In this document: piece after piece, positions 11,782 to 23,929 of the stretch
How positions within the stretch are numbered: position 1 is the stretch's first letter
How the letters are laid out: each line of letters starts with the position of its first letter
NCBI GenBank assembly: GCA_025403435.1
Contig: CM046333.1
Location: forward strand, 33,935,521 to 33,999,520
DNA length: 64,000 bases
Source of the DNA: Artocarpus heterophyllus
Lineage: Eukaryota; Streptophyta; Magnoliopsida; Rosales; Moraceae
Direction: 5' to 3'
Made by a program: the position numbers and the translations under genes
Notes under the pieces: generated by a model
The model's database searches: none
Told to the model about the DNA's origin: nothing
Seen by the model: the letters and a program-made list of their open reading frames with translations, nothing else

Positions 11782-13781
11782 TGTTAGACATGTATGCCCT
11801 AAGAAGTAAAAATGTAATAAGTTTATGGAGGCATTTTTATCAATAAAGAATTTATTTATTGTTTATACCAAATCTTATCCTCTTTATGTTCATATTTGTT
11901 AAATGTAGGTTAAGCAAACAATAGTCTGATACTGTTAGTCTAAACCTTTAAGAATTGGGCATATGATGGACAGATTATGCAGAAGACACGATTCTTAAGG
12001 TGACAGTCTAAATCGTAAGATCCGCAATCAAGGGAATAAATTTAGGCGCTTTATTCATGTAAAGATTGTTATGTTGTCTATATCCCTATTGGGAAGATGG
12101 TTTGTCTTGACTATCAGAGGTGGACTCTGTGAATAGAAACATTGGCACATTGTCATAGTGACGATGTGTTAGATTGGGACATAAAGTGAATTGATTTAGA
12201 TTAATAATTCTATCTTGGCAAATTGATTCACTTTAGACAATCATTTGTATTGTATCTTAATCCTGAGATGAATAGTGGGCCCGTTATCTTGACTTGTGTC
12301 TTTTGATGTACCAAAGGGTGACACCCACATCTTAATAGTGGTATGCATGCCGATACGTTGGAGCATGACTCTTGGTAGTGTAGACCTGTTATTCATAGAT
12401 ATGAAAATCATAGCTCCTCTTATATGCATTATCTTGTAATTGAAAAACTAGAACGTTCAACCATTTGGATACATAGGTGTAACCAAATAGTATACTTCCC
12501 TTAGATGGTAAGTTTTTTTACGGTGAGATAATGGAACGAAAGATAAAAATAATCGGTAAGGTAAGATAGAACTTGTCCTTAAGCCGATTATGGATTATCA
12601 TATGGGGATACGATACACTGTGATATGTCATGGAGACTTAGCTATATGGGCTTCGTAATTCTATGTAGTTTGAGAGTGCAGCTCCAAGCTTTTAGTGGAC
12701 TAGCGTTGGAGTTGATAATTATGAAATGTATATCTAGGATATTGGGTTTCGTAAGTATCGGGAGCTTGAACTATATAGGTCCATTTGGTCTCTTTTGCTA
12801 GCTCACAAAAAACTGTAACGATACGACGTGCTTTTCAAATAATTGGTGACTTATGTCAGATTTATTAGATTGGTTAAAATTTGAAAGAATTAGATAATTC
12901 ATGTCTGTTTATCGGTTGAATTAATTTTATGATAAAATTAATTCAAGATAAACTTGTTGAATTATTGGGATCGGATAATTCTTGTCTGTTTATCGGTTGA
13001 TTTAATTTTGAATAAATTAAATCAAGATAAACTTGTAGAATTATTAGGAATTCATTTATTTTCCTATCGATAATCTAGATAAAGTTATTTTAATCAGATA
13101 ACTTTTCTAGTGGGTTATTTGAATTAAAACTGAGACTTTATCCTATATAGTCTCAGGTGAAAAATAAAAGATTTGCTAAGATTTTAATCGACAGTTTGGC
13201 ATGCCGATCGTCGTGTTCAGCCTATCGATGGGGCTTGTTCGGCCTGATGACCGGCCTACCGATGAGCGAAAGATAAGACCACACGTTTTTACGCAGATCT
13301 TATCAGATATTGATCTGAATTTGATTTTGATTCAAATTTTGAGACCTAATCTGATAAGGACTAACCCTGGACCCAACCTCTATAAATAGGGAGTAAGTCA
13401 CAATTTATTTAGATCAATTGAGAGATTAAGAGTGATACTCTACTGGTGAGAATCTTAAAACTCCTTGAGAGCTTTTATTCACAAATTACGAACACTTGCT
13501 TTGGGTTCTCTTAGTTGGTTGGAAGGAGAGTCACTTGGTGGAAGAGCTATACCTATGAGCCTATACTCACTCCGATCGTGGATAGAGAATAGCAAAGAAG
13601 ACTAGTTAGTTGAGGCTCTTCTGGAACGTTACTTCTCTTCACTTATTACAGGAGATTTTCAGCCACAAAGGTTAGTAAGATCTGGTTAATTTATACATAT
13701 AGCGTGTCAAACTTGTGTTTTGGAAAATACTATGATGTAATTTTTTTTTTTAAAATTCCGCTGTGTACTGTTTTTCCAACA
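11782..13781 (+). mobile_element. Solo copia LTR with target duplication TTATT
   Basis: This 2000 bp sequence starts TGTTAGACATGTATGCCC and ends TTTTTCCAACA. It is collinear with the 3' LTR of copia E (61348-63316). The five bases before it (11777-11781) and after it (13782-13786) are both ttatt, a perfect 5 bp duplication. No internal copia sequence is attached, so a full element inserted in the TNP2 coding sequence and later collapsed by LTR-LTR recombination. The duplication proves the insertion was independent of copies A-E. Confidence 0.95.
13381..13388 (+). promoter_or_regulatory. TATA box of solo LTR
   Basis: tataaata lies after acccaacctc in the promoter part of the LTR. It is at the same LTR position as in copia E (56127 and 62917), which supports a conserved core promoter. 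Confidence 0.6.
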
Positions 13782-15230
13782 TTATTTATCTCCAATGAAG
13801 CACACGTTATCAAGAAGGGAAAAGAGAAAGTTTTGTGAATGGTTGGCTTTGTTGAAAGTGCCAGGCAGCTATCCTTCAAACTTTAAAAAGTTGGTGTCGG
13901 TGAATGATTTAAAACTTATTAGCATGAAAACACATGGTTATCATGTATTTGTGCAACAATTACAACCACTTGCGTTGCGGGAAATTCTAACAAAGGATGT
14001 AAGATTTGCAATTACCAAGTTGTGCTCATTCTTAAATACAATATGCTACAAGGTAATTGATCCACTTATGTAGGTTAATTACAATCGGAGTTGGTGCAAA
14101 CCTTGTGCATGCTTGAGAAGTATTTTCCACTTACATTTTTGACATCATGATTCATCTAACAATGCACTTAGAATACGAAGTTAAGTTATGCAAATCAGTA
14201 TATTTGACATGGATGTACCCATTTAAGAGGTATATGAAAGTTTTGAAAGGCTATATGAGAATTAAATTAGGCCGGAGGGATGTATCGTAGAAAGTTACAT
14301 AGTTAAAGAATCAGTTGAATTTTACTCCAAGTACTTGTCTAACACAGAAGCAATTTAGGTGCCAAAGACAATAAATATTAAGGCTAGGAGACTATCTATT
14401 GGCAATCCTTCCTGGGTAAATGAAGGGGAGTGAAAGCAAGATTGTCTTTCTATCTTGCACAATGCTAATAAAGTGGAGCCTTTTATTGAGGTGCAAATGA
14501 AGGAATTATAAAAGGCAAACCCGAAAAGAGCAAGAAATGAGAAGTGGTTGCAAGATGAATACAACTAGACCTTTTGGGTGTGGATTAGAGTACACATCTG
14601 TGCCAAGTGCTCCACATCATAAGATAAAAGCATGTCAAAAGACTTAAAGAACCTAGCTAGAGGACCGTAGTTTGTAGTTAAAAGGTATACATCATATTCT
14701 ATAAATGGTTACACTTTCTACACTCGCGAAAGAGATGAGAAGCATGCTATCCAAAATAGCATTGTGACTCTTCGTGCCAAGGCTATGCATATTTCCTCCA
14801 CCAAGGACAAGACTCTAGTATATGGGACCATGAACTACATTGGTTTCATTGAAGATAATTAAGAACTTGATTATGGGGGATTGCGCATAGCACTTTTTAA
14901 GTATAAGTGGGCGGACAATAACTATGTTAAGATCGATAATGATGACATCATGGTGGTTGACTTTAGAAGATTGGGAGACAAAAATGATCCCTTTATTATG
15001 GCATCACGAGCAATATCCAAGTTTTTTATAGAATGGATCTTGAAGATTTCATCCCGATAAAGCCAAGAGTAGTTATTGGTAGTGAAAAGTTGTTGAGGAT
15101 TGCACCAACATCCCTTCATTCACAAAGGGATTACCACCAATTGAAGAAATTGATGATTTTGACAATGATGTTTCCCACTTATTTTGCAAAGATGTAGAAT
15201 GGATATGTATTGATGAACCAAAGAAAAAAA

Positions 15231-15429
15231 AAGAGGAAAAAATGAGCATTTGTAAACAAATTTATGTCAATTTATTTCAATATAGTTTTTTTATTCATTT
15301 TTTCTTCTTTTTTAAGCTAAGGGATATATATATATATATAGTTATTTTTGTGATAAAAACAACAAAAAGTGAAAAACTTTAGGCCATTAGATGCATAACA
15401 CACATGCTAATTACCCTAGCAGAGGATAA
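15231..15429 (+). other. AT-rich spacer after TNP2
   Basis: There is no coding signal. It contains a TA run near 15328-15341 and T-rich sequence that could hold the TNP2 polyadenylation region. Confidence 0.4.
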
Positions 15430-15660
15430 AAAGTTCTAACAAATTGGTATTTTAGACCAATTTTTTACAATGGTTTTTATAAAATACTGTTGTGAATTCA
15501 AACTTTACACAATAGTTTGAAGAAAAAACTGTCAGCTTTAGCATTCCATGATGCTTTTTCTGTCGTGGTAGCATGATATTACACCACGATTTTTCTAAAA
15601 AACTGTCATGTAATGTGGGGGCTAAACAACACTGTTTAGCCCCTACTCCAAACCACGCCT
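15430..15660 (+). repeat. Internal block of CACTA subterminal-type repeats
   Basis: Units such as acaatggtttttataaaata and ccacgatttttctaaaaaac have the same inverted layout as the repeats at 19480-19906: a short GC-containing motif, T-run, A-run, then the motif reversed. The block is followed by ggggctaaacaacactgttt, a short near-palindrome. Subterminal repeats are normally next to an element end and bind the TNPA-type protein, so a block between two transposase genes is unexpected. No CACTA terminus is seen at its left edge. Confidence 0.65.
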
Positions 15661-16739
15661 TGACCTAGGGCTTATATTTCGAATTTCACTTTTCTCTCTC
15701 TCACTCCAGACTCTAACCCTTTCTTTTGCCCTCGACACCATCGCTACTGCCACCCTCGACCCACCCCAAGCTACACCATCCCTGCCATCGCCATTGCCAA
15801 CATCACTTCTCACTGTAGCCACTTTTCAGTATTGTCACTTCTCGCCGTTGCTGTTGTTCTGTAAGTCCCATTTTCTTTTTTTTTTGTTCATTTTTGGTTT
15901 TTTTTTTTCGAGCCATTAGTTGCATAAAGGAGGTCACAAATTGAGTTCAAAGATTAAGAATTTGCTACGACACTCAAAAAACTTTGTATTTCAATGTTGC
16001 CTCAAAAAATTCTCTAAGTACTTTGGTCTCCACCAAATAACACATGTAACTCTTAGAATAACATATAGAATTACCAACATAGACAACAATATGATGATTT
16101 CAAATCCCTTGTTTAATTTTGTGCTAAAAATTTAAGGAATTGGCATTAATTTAGCTGATGAGAAATGGATATTTTCATGAACTCATGATGAACTTCCTAT
16201 AGGACTTAAACCAATATTGGCTTTTTAAACTTATTAAGACATAATTAATTAATCCTTATAGTTGACCTCTTCTGTTTCATTATATACTTGTCTAATTAAT
16301 CCAAATGCAAAAATAAAAAATAAAAAAAATTGCATTTTAGTGTTTTCATCGGATATGGGATGTGGTATTTCAATCCTTTGATGGTGCTTTTACAATATTT
16401 TATTTTAACATATTCAACATATTTGTGCTTTCCTTGCAATCTAGCATTGAAATCTTCTTTTTGTTGAACATTATCTTGAAATTCTTGTCTTTGATTCTTG
16501 AATATTTTTGTTGTTTGGGTTTTCATGTATAGATAAATGTTCATTTGGTTGATTGGTTTATGTCAATTTATGTATTTGCCTTTCCATGAGGATTTGGTTT
16601 AGATTTGGTAAACTGTCTTAAGAGAGCGATAATGACCACTATAATAAAGAGTATGAAGAATGCACACCATCTTGCTGTCAACGTATCAAGGGAAAACAAG
16701 TTAGCAAGCCCTAAAGACACACCGAATTTGACCCCAAAG
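15661..16739 (+). promoter_or_regulatory. Likely promoter, first exon and intron of TNP1-like gene
   Basis: A TATA-like ttatattt (about 15671) is followed by a CT-rich and C-rich leader (15690-15860) that ends at a donor-like tctgtaagtcc. AT-rich, intron-like sequence then continues to the first Transposase_24-like codons. I see no other gene here; short frames on either strand look random. Confidence 0.4.
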
Positions 16740-18345
16740 TAGATTTTGAGTAGAGAGCTACTTTGATGAAAAAAGGTCATCGGATGAAGAAGAGAGGTTT
16801 AGGAATAAAAGTGATGTTTGATTCAAAAGACCAACCGGAAGGCACACCTGGAAGTGAATTAAGTAGTTGAGTTAGAGTTCTTAGTCGAAAACACATTCTA
16901 ATATAGATTAAAAAAATGAAAAACTAAGGATTCAGACCAAGTAAGAGATGTTGTTTGAACAGAGATTTAGAAAGCTTTCACAGTTAAGGAGTGGTATGGG
17001 AAAAAAGCCTTGAAGATTTATGGCAAATTAGCAAAGGGATTTAGATCCGAACTCTACGTCACTTTTGTAAAGCCCAACCTTTTCATTTTGGAGGATGATA
17101 AAAATGTATTTAAGCGGCCTCCTACGGTAGTTCACTACTAACCCTCTATAAATGATGATGATTGGGAAGCTTTTGTCAAGTATCGGCGTTCCGTCGAATT
17201 CCAATTGCTATCGGCACATGCAAGAAAAATAAAAGCACCAAATGAATACGGCTTTATGGTTAGTCGAGATGGATATGGAGTGCTTGAGCAGTCATTAGTA
17301 CGTTATTATCTTACTCGTATTATATATATCAATTATTCTATCATTAATATGTTACTAACATAGCAAAATATAGTTAGCTGATATATGTATTCTACCATCA
17401 TGGGAGGAGTTGTGGGTAAAATTGTGTCAAGGTTCTGATAAACAATTTAAAAATCCAAATTGTGCAAAAATTAAGAACTTGATTGTAACATTATTGAACT
17501 CAAATTCTTAATTTGTAATTTTATAACTTTTAAAGCATATTACGAACAACTTGGTATGTTGTTATTTTACAAGATGAGTACATGATGCAACAAAATCAAG
17601 TGACCTTCGAGTCTATCGATAATAAGACATACTGACAAGGGCACTAGGGAAACCAAAACATTTAGGATGTATTTGCGATCAGTCTAAGTATGTTAAGCAG
17701 TCTCAATACTTCGACCTCCATCCAACTTCAAAATTCGATTCCCAAATGTCGAAGATATAGCAAGAAATTGCAAAACTATGAGGCCTTGTGACTCAATTTA
17801 TGTCCCAAGAGGAGCCAAATAGACAGATGAGAGCATTTCAAAATATAACAGCTTTAAGGCTAGTCGTAACCCTTTCGTCAACAAAGGAAAAGCTCTACAA
17901 ACTCCAAAAGTCCAATTGTCACATCATCATCAAGAGCCTGAACAATATCAAGAATGTAGGCTCGTTGTTGATGATCGAATTAATGGCGGGTGTACCAATT
18001 GTTGCACTTAGGAAGGCATGGATGGAGAGTCTTCCAATTGATACAGTCCATGGAAGACCCTTAGGGGATGAAAACATGCACGTTGACATCATTATCACTA
18101 GAGTTAGAATGGCTAAATTACTTGTTCTGACAATTGAAGCAATAACTATGGGTGAAGCTACCGGAAGCTTTGTTGCATGGCCAAAAAGGTTATTTGAAGT
18201 CATTGCAATGACGAAGACAAGCTAAGCACCTAGCCACATTCCTCAACATGTTGAGGGAAAGAAATGCCAAAAAAAGAAAAGTGCTAGAAAAACAAGAGAG
18301 TCACAACCTGAGGTAGAACAAGAACGAGCGGTTGGGAAATAAACC
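16740..18345 (+). pseudogene. TNP1-like protein with Transposase_24 domain, degenerate
   Basis: Fragments in sequence match the plant Transposase_24 family. GIKVMFDSKDQPEG (about 16805) stands for the N-terminal block. ELYVTFVKPN, DDWEAFVKYRRSVEFQ and YGFMVSRDGYGVLEQ (17050-17300) form the core. A spliced-off 3' part at 17788-18225 ends in GDENMHVDIII and GSFVAWPKRLF. An intron-like AT-rich stretch lies at 17300-17500. In En/Spm the second protein binds subterminal repeats and helps bring the ends together; that role is inferred from family membership. Stops occur throughout. The largest open piece is 145 codons (17788-18225). Confidence 0.8.
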
Positions 18346-18649
18346 ATTGGAAATGAGCCTCTGTCTTCATTTAACTTCTCTTTAGTACCTTAAGAATTTA
18401 TGTAGTTGGCTTTGTACATACATGCTTTCATATGCAATTGGTTGATAATTCAATGCCCGAAACCAAACATAATCATTAGCAATAAAATACCTATCTATGT
18501 GGGGTATAAAGACATTTACTAATTCATCACTTTTGATAAAATCGGGGCAAACTGTACAATGGTATATCTTATATAGTAGCTCTATCCTTAATTCTTACTT
18601 TTTTAAAATCTGAATCTATGTAGAGTTATAAGATGCGTTCAAATAAGGT

Positions 18650-19195
18650 AGTGCATTGTTTTTATTGTAGTTTTTTGATGGAATAATGTAGACGTCAAGG
18701 CGAGGCACACAATTTCAACTTCATATCTCCGGTACTTGTTTCAAGTGTTGTAAGAGACTCACAGAGTGATGTTAGAGAGTGCGCCACATCACTCCTCCAT
18801 TTAGTAGCTTAAGCATCGAGGGGGAAATTATTCTTCGTACCATATAATGTTGGAGAACATTAGATGTTGGCACTTGTTTCACCATGGGAGGACCAAATAT
18901 TTTGGTCTGATCCCCTCAAACACTACCACGTGATGATTTCATATCACTCACAAGATTATAAGTATTACTGTTTATTAGAAAATTAACTATGTTAAGTTTT
19001 TTTACATAATTGTATTATTAATTCATTTTAATCATGACACATTATTAGGGCACTTAATAATTAGAAACTTCAAGCAGGAAGTGGTATAACAAGACGAGCG
19101 AACAGAATGCTATATTCCAACCGTAAGTGTCCAAGACAACAAGAAAACGTAGAATATGGTTTTTTTATTCTACATTACATGTAAGATATAATTAA
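18650..19195 (+). pseudogene. Ulp1/C48 peptidase-like domain remnant
   Basis: Downstream of the Transposase_24 piece, fragments resemble the SUMO-protease-like domain found in many plant transposon proteins. These are NFNFISPVLVSS (about 18712), GKLFFVPYNVGEH with the candidate catalytic histidine (about 18820), SPWEDQIFWSDPLK with the candidate aspartate (about 18880), and KCPRQQENVEYGFF (about 19125). In the last block the residue expected to be the catalytic cysteine is tyrosine, and the tryptophan after the histidine is a stop. The domain is therefore dead as well as frameshifted. Assignment is by motif spacing only. It shows that this CACTA lineage coded for an Ulp1-like domain, probably fused to the TNP1-like protein. 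Confidence 0.7.
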
Positions 19196-19479
19196 TAATA
19201 GTATACAAGCCCTATCAAAAAAGGAATTTTATATACATACAGATATAAATGTAGTTAGAGTAGAGTAGATACAATTTGTAAATAGGTATGTCATATATAG
19301 CTAGAGTAGTAGATAAATGATTATGTAAAATAGTTTGATGTAAATGATTTTGTAAGAACTTTGTAATTTCAATATACATATATATTTTTTTTGGCAATCA
19401 AGGCCTTGTAGTATTGGATAACATACGGGACTGGTCATCCAGTAGGAAATAAAAAATTGAGTGGTTTTTTGTTCACGAC

Positions 19480-19906
19480 CAATTTTCCACAACAATTTTT
19501 CTTAGAAACTATCATGGAAACACATCCTTACGCTACGGTTTCTGTGAAAAACCATCCTTTAAAGTTCAGGGATGTTATTTTTTTAACGATGGTTTTTAAG
19601 AAAAACCGTTGTGTAATGTTGACCTTCCACAACGGTTTTTTTGAGAAAACCATCATGTAAGGCTTTATTTCCAAGATGATTTTCTCATAAAACCATCGTG
19701 TAAGGATTTATTTCCATGATGGTTTTTTCATAAAACCGCCATGATAGAGGGCCCTAAATGTTCTAGATTGGGGCCTAAACGGATGTTTCACGGTGGTAAA
19801 AAAATGTTGTGAAAACTCAATTTGGTACCACGATAGAGATTTTCACTACGGTTTTTTAACTGTAGTGAAAGTTTAACCATCATGGAAGGCCATGTTTGTA
19901 GTAGTG
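19480..19906 (+). repeat. 3' subterminal repeats and terminal inverted repeat of CACTA
   Basis: At least seven hairpin-like units occur in a row, such as ccatgatggttttttcat with its reversed half. The sequence ends ggccatgtttgtagtagtg at 19906, which read on the minus strand starts CACTACTACAAA. Such arrays are the binding region for the element's own proteins. Copia gag sequence begins at 19907. Confidence 0.9.
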
Positions 19907-20261
19907 TGAGAAGCTTCCGAAGAGCCCCTTGCCTCTTCATCAAGGCTTAACCTCCAAACATGTCCTCAAGATTATCCATGATTTGACAAGCACAGTCAAG
20001 ATCTTCGTGTTAAGCCTATAACACGTTATTCATGCTAGCCATGATATAGCAACGGGCCTAATCATCAGCATCCTTCCAGAGATCATACTTTTGGATTTGT
20101 TCATTAGTGGATTTGCCAGTAGCCTAGGAGGACAAGATGTTAGCGCAAATTTCAGTATCTCAATGGATAGAACAATATTCAGGTTCTGTTTCCAATCATT
20201 AAAGTTCTCACCAGTTAAAATATTTTTTATCAAATATTGAAGGTAAAGCATCTTTAGACAT
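19907..20261 (-). pseudogene. Copia A gag N-terminus
   Basis: Minus-strand sequence from the likely ATG at 20259-20261 matches the start of the copia E gag (57483), including ILTGENFNDWKQNLNIVLS. It runs to 19907, where the CACTA element interrupts; gag continues at 9537. Frameshifts are present near 20070-20130. Confidence 0.85.
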
Positions 20262-21752
20262 TTGATGAGCAATAAGGATTCATATATCAAATATAAGCAA
20301 ACATTAAATAACAATTAAGTAAGATAATACAAACAAATAAGCATACGATGTGTTTATGTGTCAAAACCTTAAAAAAACAAATTACAACCCTACAACAATA
20401 ATTCCTAACTTAGAAGTCAACAAGCTGCCTAAGGGAAACTTGCCAAATTTAATTAGGAACATGGATTCCCTCCGATTAGTATATACTATCCAAGATTCGT
20501 CTGATCTAGGATATACTAATAATCACTTTCTTTGGCCATTAACTTATTAACAGAGCTCCTAGAGGAGGTTAATAATAAAATTAATCTTAAGTGTTTAATC
20601 ATCGTTTCAACTACTCTATCCATCGTTTATAATCGACACCTAAAGGTGAATAATGATAAAACATGCTAATGCAAATTATTCTCTTGGAGATCTAATCGGG
20701 TACATAATCCATCCATTCCTAAGGGTGTCGGAACCACCATGTGTTACTTATGGACGAACGATAGAGGCCTTAGGTCCTCTCTTCGAAAACCTTCTCCCAC
20801 TCAATATTTTAGAAATCAAGGTTTTATGTTAATATGCATGAACAATTTTTAATGAGTGGCTTTCCCTATTTTACATAATATGTTATCAACATACATGGCA
20901 AAATACATTATAAAGCAAACAAGCAACGCAATAAGCAGAGCTACAAGCAATATAATAACCAGCTGTAACATTATGGTCCCATCCTAGAGAAAGAAAATAC
21001 AAATTACAAAAAGATCGATCGAAATATATATTGATTCTTCATCTTGTATCTTCTCATTGTATCATTCTTCATGTAACATCCATCTTTAATTTCAATCTCA
21101 TATAGATCAGAAAAATTTATTTTTCTAGTTATTATAAAATTTCATATTTCTCAAAATTGTCTCAAAAAAAATAAAAAAACTACACTAAAAAATGCATCGA
21201 TTTTTTTAAAACCGTTCTGCCCAAAACTGGCCTGCCGGTTTCATACAAAACCTGCAGCTCTATCAGCGTCTGATAGGCTGGTACAAGGTAACCGACCTGC
21301 CGGCCAACATTTAATTTGCGTTTTTTAATCTTTTACAAAAAAAACAAATTTTTATGTATTTTTTAATTTATTTTTAACAATTCAAAAACATAAAAATTTA
21401 TAAACACAAAAAATAAATAGCTTAGTAATCAATTCCATCTTCTAAATTAGTCTTCTCTTCAAATAATTATTTTAATATAAATGTACATGAAAAACCAAAA
21501 TACACATTCTAACCTCTAAGGAACCATAACTGGCAAATTTAATTAATTAATATAATAACTAAAACAAAATTTAATTAAAAATAAATAATTAATAATCATT
21601 CACTATATAATCCCATGATAACATAAAATTATAGAGAAACCCTAGAGTGTCAACTCTCTAAAAAAATATAATTCAAGCATAGGAGAGATTAGAATTGCAT
21701 AATTTATGTACATATCATGATCTCAAACCTGTAAAATCTCCATAAAACCATA
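20262..21752 (-). other. Copia A untranslated leader
   Basis: This is minus-strand leader between primer binding site and gag, about 1.5 kb and without conserved coding. It is longer than the leader of copia E (about 0.95 kb). The extra part includes a GC-rich patch at 21210-21310 with cctgccgg-type motifs that recur in the family's LTRs and in the copia C leader. Confidence 0.7.
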
Positions 21753-21765
21753 GCTCTAATATTAA
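21753..21765 (-). other. Primer binding site of copia A
   Basis: The minus-strand reading TTAATATTAGAGC is a mutated form of the methionine initiator tRNA site used by many plant copia elements. It sits directly at the inner LTR edge. Confidence 0.65.
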
Positions 21766-21766
21766 T

Positions 21767-23711
21767 TGTTAGAAAAACGTGAACATGGAGGCATTTTAAA
21801 ATTTTAAATTAAAGTCTTTTATAAATAATAAGTTAGACATGCTATGTATATAAATTAATTAAGATCTTATATATATTGCAGAATTGGAACCGCTCTTCTA
21901 ACAAGAAAAACTTCGACAGAATTGCTACTGGGAATTGCTTCTAAAAAAGCTTCAACCAACTAGTCTTCTTTGCTATTCTCTTTTTCAAGGCCAGAATGCG
22001 AGTGGGCACATGTCGTTCAATTCTTCTTTTGATAACTTCTCCTTCCAAACACAAGAGAAAACCAAGAGCTAAGGTTCGGGATGTTGAACAATAGCCTTAT
22101 GGGAGTTTCAGAGTTTCTCTCTCTAGAATACTCTCTTTAAATTTCTCTAGTTATCTAAATAACAATAAGAACAAGTATCATATTTATAGTGGCTTGTAGG
22201 GAGTCAATTCTACTTGGATAAGGCTTCTAAAATTGAAACTGGATCAAAATTTGCATCAAAACGTGTGAAAATATGTAATAGGATTTCGCTCAACCAATCT
22301 GTTGGTTGTGCTGTTTTGTAACTAGGTTACACTCTACCGGCCAGCTGGACAAAGGCACCGGCCTGTTGATGCGCCCAGTTCTGGAAGTTTATGTATCTTT
22401 CTCTACACTAAAATCTTAGATAGAGCCTTAATTCAATTCAATTAACCCAATGAGAAGTTATCTGATTAAGACAGTCATATACAGATAATCCCATATTAAA
22501 CAAAATATATATTCAAATAATTCAACATGTTTATCTTGAATTAAATCATAAAATTAATTAAACCAATAAACTAACATGAATTATTAAATTCAATTAACTG
22601 AATTTAAACCAATCTAAGAAGTAACATAAGTCACTAATATGTAGGAAAAATACATCATATTGTTACAAAAAATATTGTGAGCTAGCAAAGGGGATTTGAT
22701 AGATATATATAAATCAAGCTCCTATATTTATAAAATAACATATCCCCAATATGTAAATTATATAATTATCAACTCTAAGCTATTCCACTAAAAGCTTTGA
22801 GCTGCACTATTGACCTATATAAAATTACAAAAAACTCCAATAAGTTTATAGTCTAGGACATATCATAATGTGTAACACCCTTATAGGATATTCACAATGG
22901 GTTGATAAATTTTGTTTTACCTTCCCGATCTTATGTTTCATTATCTCACCATTGGAATACTTACAACTCATAAATGGTATACCATTTGGTTACACCTATA
23001 TATCCCAATGGTTGAGCGCTTTAGATTCCAATTATAGAATAATGTCTATAAGAGAATATCATTAACTCTACAAAAGAACTATAGATTCCATATCTATGAA
23101 TAACAAGTCTACGTTAATCAAGAATTATGTCTCCAGTGTACCAATATACGTACCATCATCTAATTTAGGATGTCATCCTTTGGCACATCAAAAGACACAA
23201 GTCAAGAATACAGGCCCATTAATTCATTTCAGGATTAAGAGACAACACATATGATTCTCTAAAATAAATTGATTTAAACGAATGAAATTATTAATCAAAT
23301 CAATTCATCTATAGTCCCAATCTAATATATCGTCACCTATGACAATATACTAATGTTTCTACTCGTGGAGTCCAACTTCGACGACTAAGACAAGTCATCT
23401 CCCATTAGGGATGTAGACAATATAATAATCTTAATATAAATAAAGCACCCAACTTTATTCTCCTGATTGCAGACCTTATCATTTAGACTATGACATTTAA
23501 GATTAATATCTTCCATATAATCTTCCATCATATGTACGATCTTAAAGGTTTAGACTGATAAACTCAAACTTTTGTTTCTCATCATATACTCAACAGAAAT
23601 GAACATAAAAAGGACAACATTTGATATATAAAAATAATAATAAACTCTCTATTAGTTAAATGTCTCTAAAAACTATTACATAATTTAATCCTGACGGCAA
23701 CTAGTCTAACA
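21767..23711 (-). repeat. 5' LTR of copia A
   Basis: This LTR of about 1945 bp reads TGTTAG...CTAACA in window orientation. It is collinear with the other copia LTRs here, in reverse. A reversed TATA box lies at 22181-22188. A weak G+C module (accggcc, caccggcctg) sits near 22338-22365, beside the promoter. The right flank begins agatt, the expected duplication, whose partner is outside the window. Confidence 0.9.
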
Positions 23712-23929
23712 AGATTGAAAAAAATCAAGCTTTGTGGACGTTTACAAGCTCACAAACCTTTTGGTAAAAAGCTTTATCTTCTATTTTCAAGTTTGTTGTT
23801 GTTTTGATTTCTTTTTATCAAGTTTGGCATGTAGTTGCTTAAAATTGGATTATGGCATGTTTAAAGGATTCTATGGCATGTTTATATGGTGTATTTTGTG
23901 TATGTTTATAATGATTGAAGGCTAGAAAC

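Larger units (their letters stand above)
10030..15230 (+). pseudogene. TNP2-like CACTA transposase, disrupted
   Basis: Translated fragments follow the order of plant TNP2 proteins. First is the Transpos_assoc region (10045-10290, with EYVNSVKEFL and a Cys/His pattern). Then comes the Transposase_21 core (10380-11780, with KALVGWSNSSF, YNLSPKLCMKWKF and HHCLDAMYIEKNVCES). Next is the DUF4218 region (13782-14370, with TLSRREKRKFCEWLA and YLTWMYPFKRYMKVLKGY), then a DUF4216-like region (14700-14960, with NGYTFYTRERDEKHA and LFKYKWAD). The protein would recognise and cut the element ends. Many stops and frameshifts are present, for example after YCSICK near 10704. A solo copia LTR (11782-13781) separates the Transposase_21 end from DUF4218; the coding sense continues on its far side. 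Confidence 0.9.
9538..19906 (+). mobile_element. CACTA (En/Spm-like) DNA transposon, 5' end missing
   Basis: This class II element splits the gag of copia A. Its right terminus is clear: read on the minus strand from 19906 it begins CACTACTACAAACATGGCC, the typical CACTA inverted end. Next to it lie multiple subterminal hairpin-type repeats. It carries a TNP2-like transposase region (10045-14960), a Transposase_24 (TNP1-like) region (about 16800-18210) and an Ulp1/C48-like remnant (18650-19195), all in the same orientation. No matching CACTA end is found near 9538-9620; that end instead looks like an untranslated exon. Copia gag ends near 9537 and resumes at 19907. All genes are broken. A 2 kb copia solo LTR lies within it. 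Confidence 0.85.

Noticed and set aside
17919..18203. 94-codon minus-strand frame
   Set aside because: Antisense shadow of the Transposase_24 region, whose + strand motifs are convincing.
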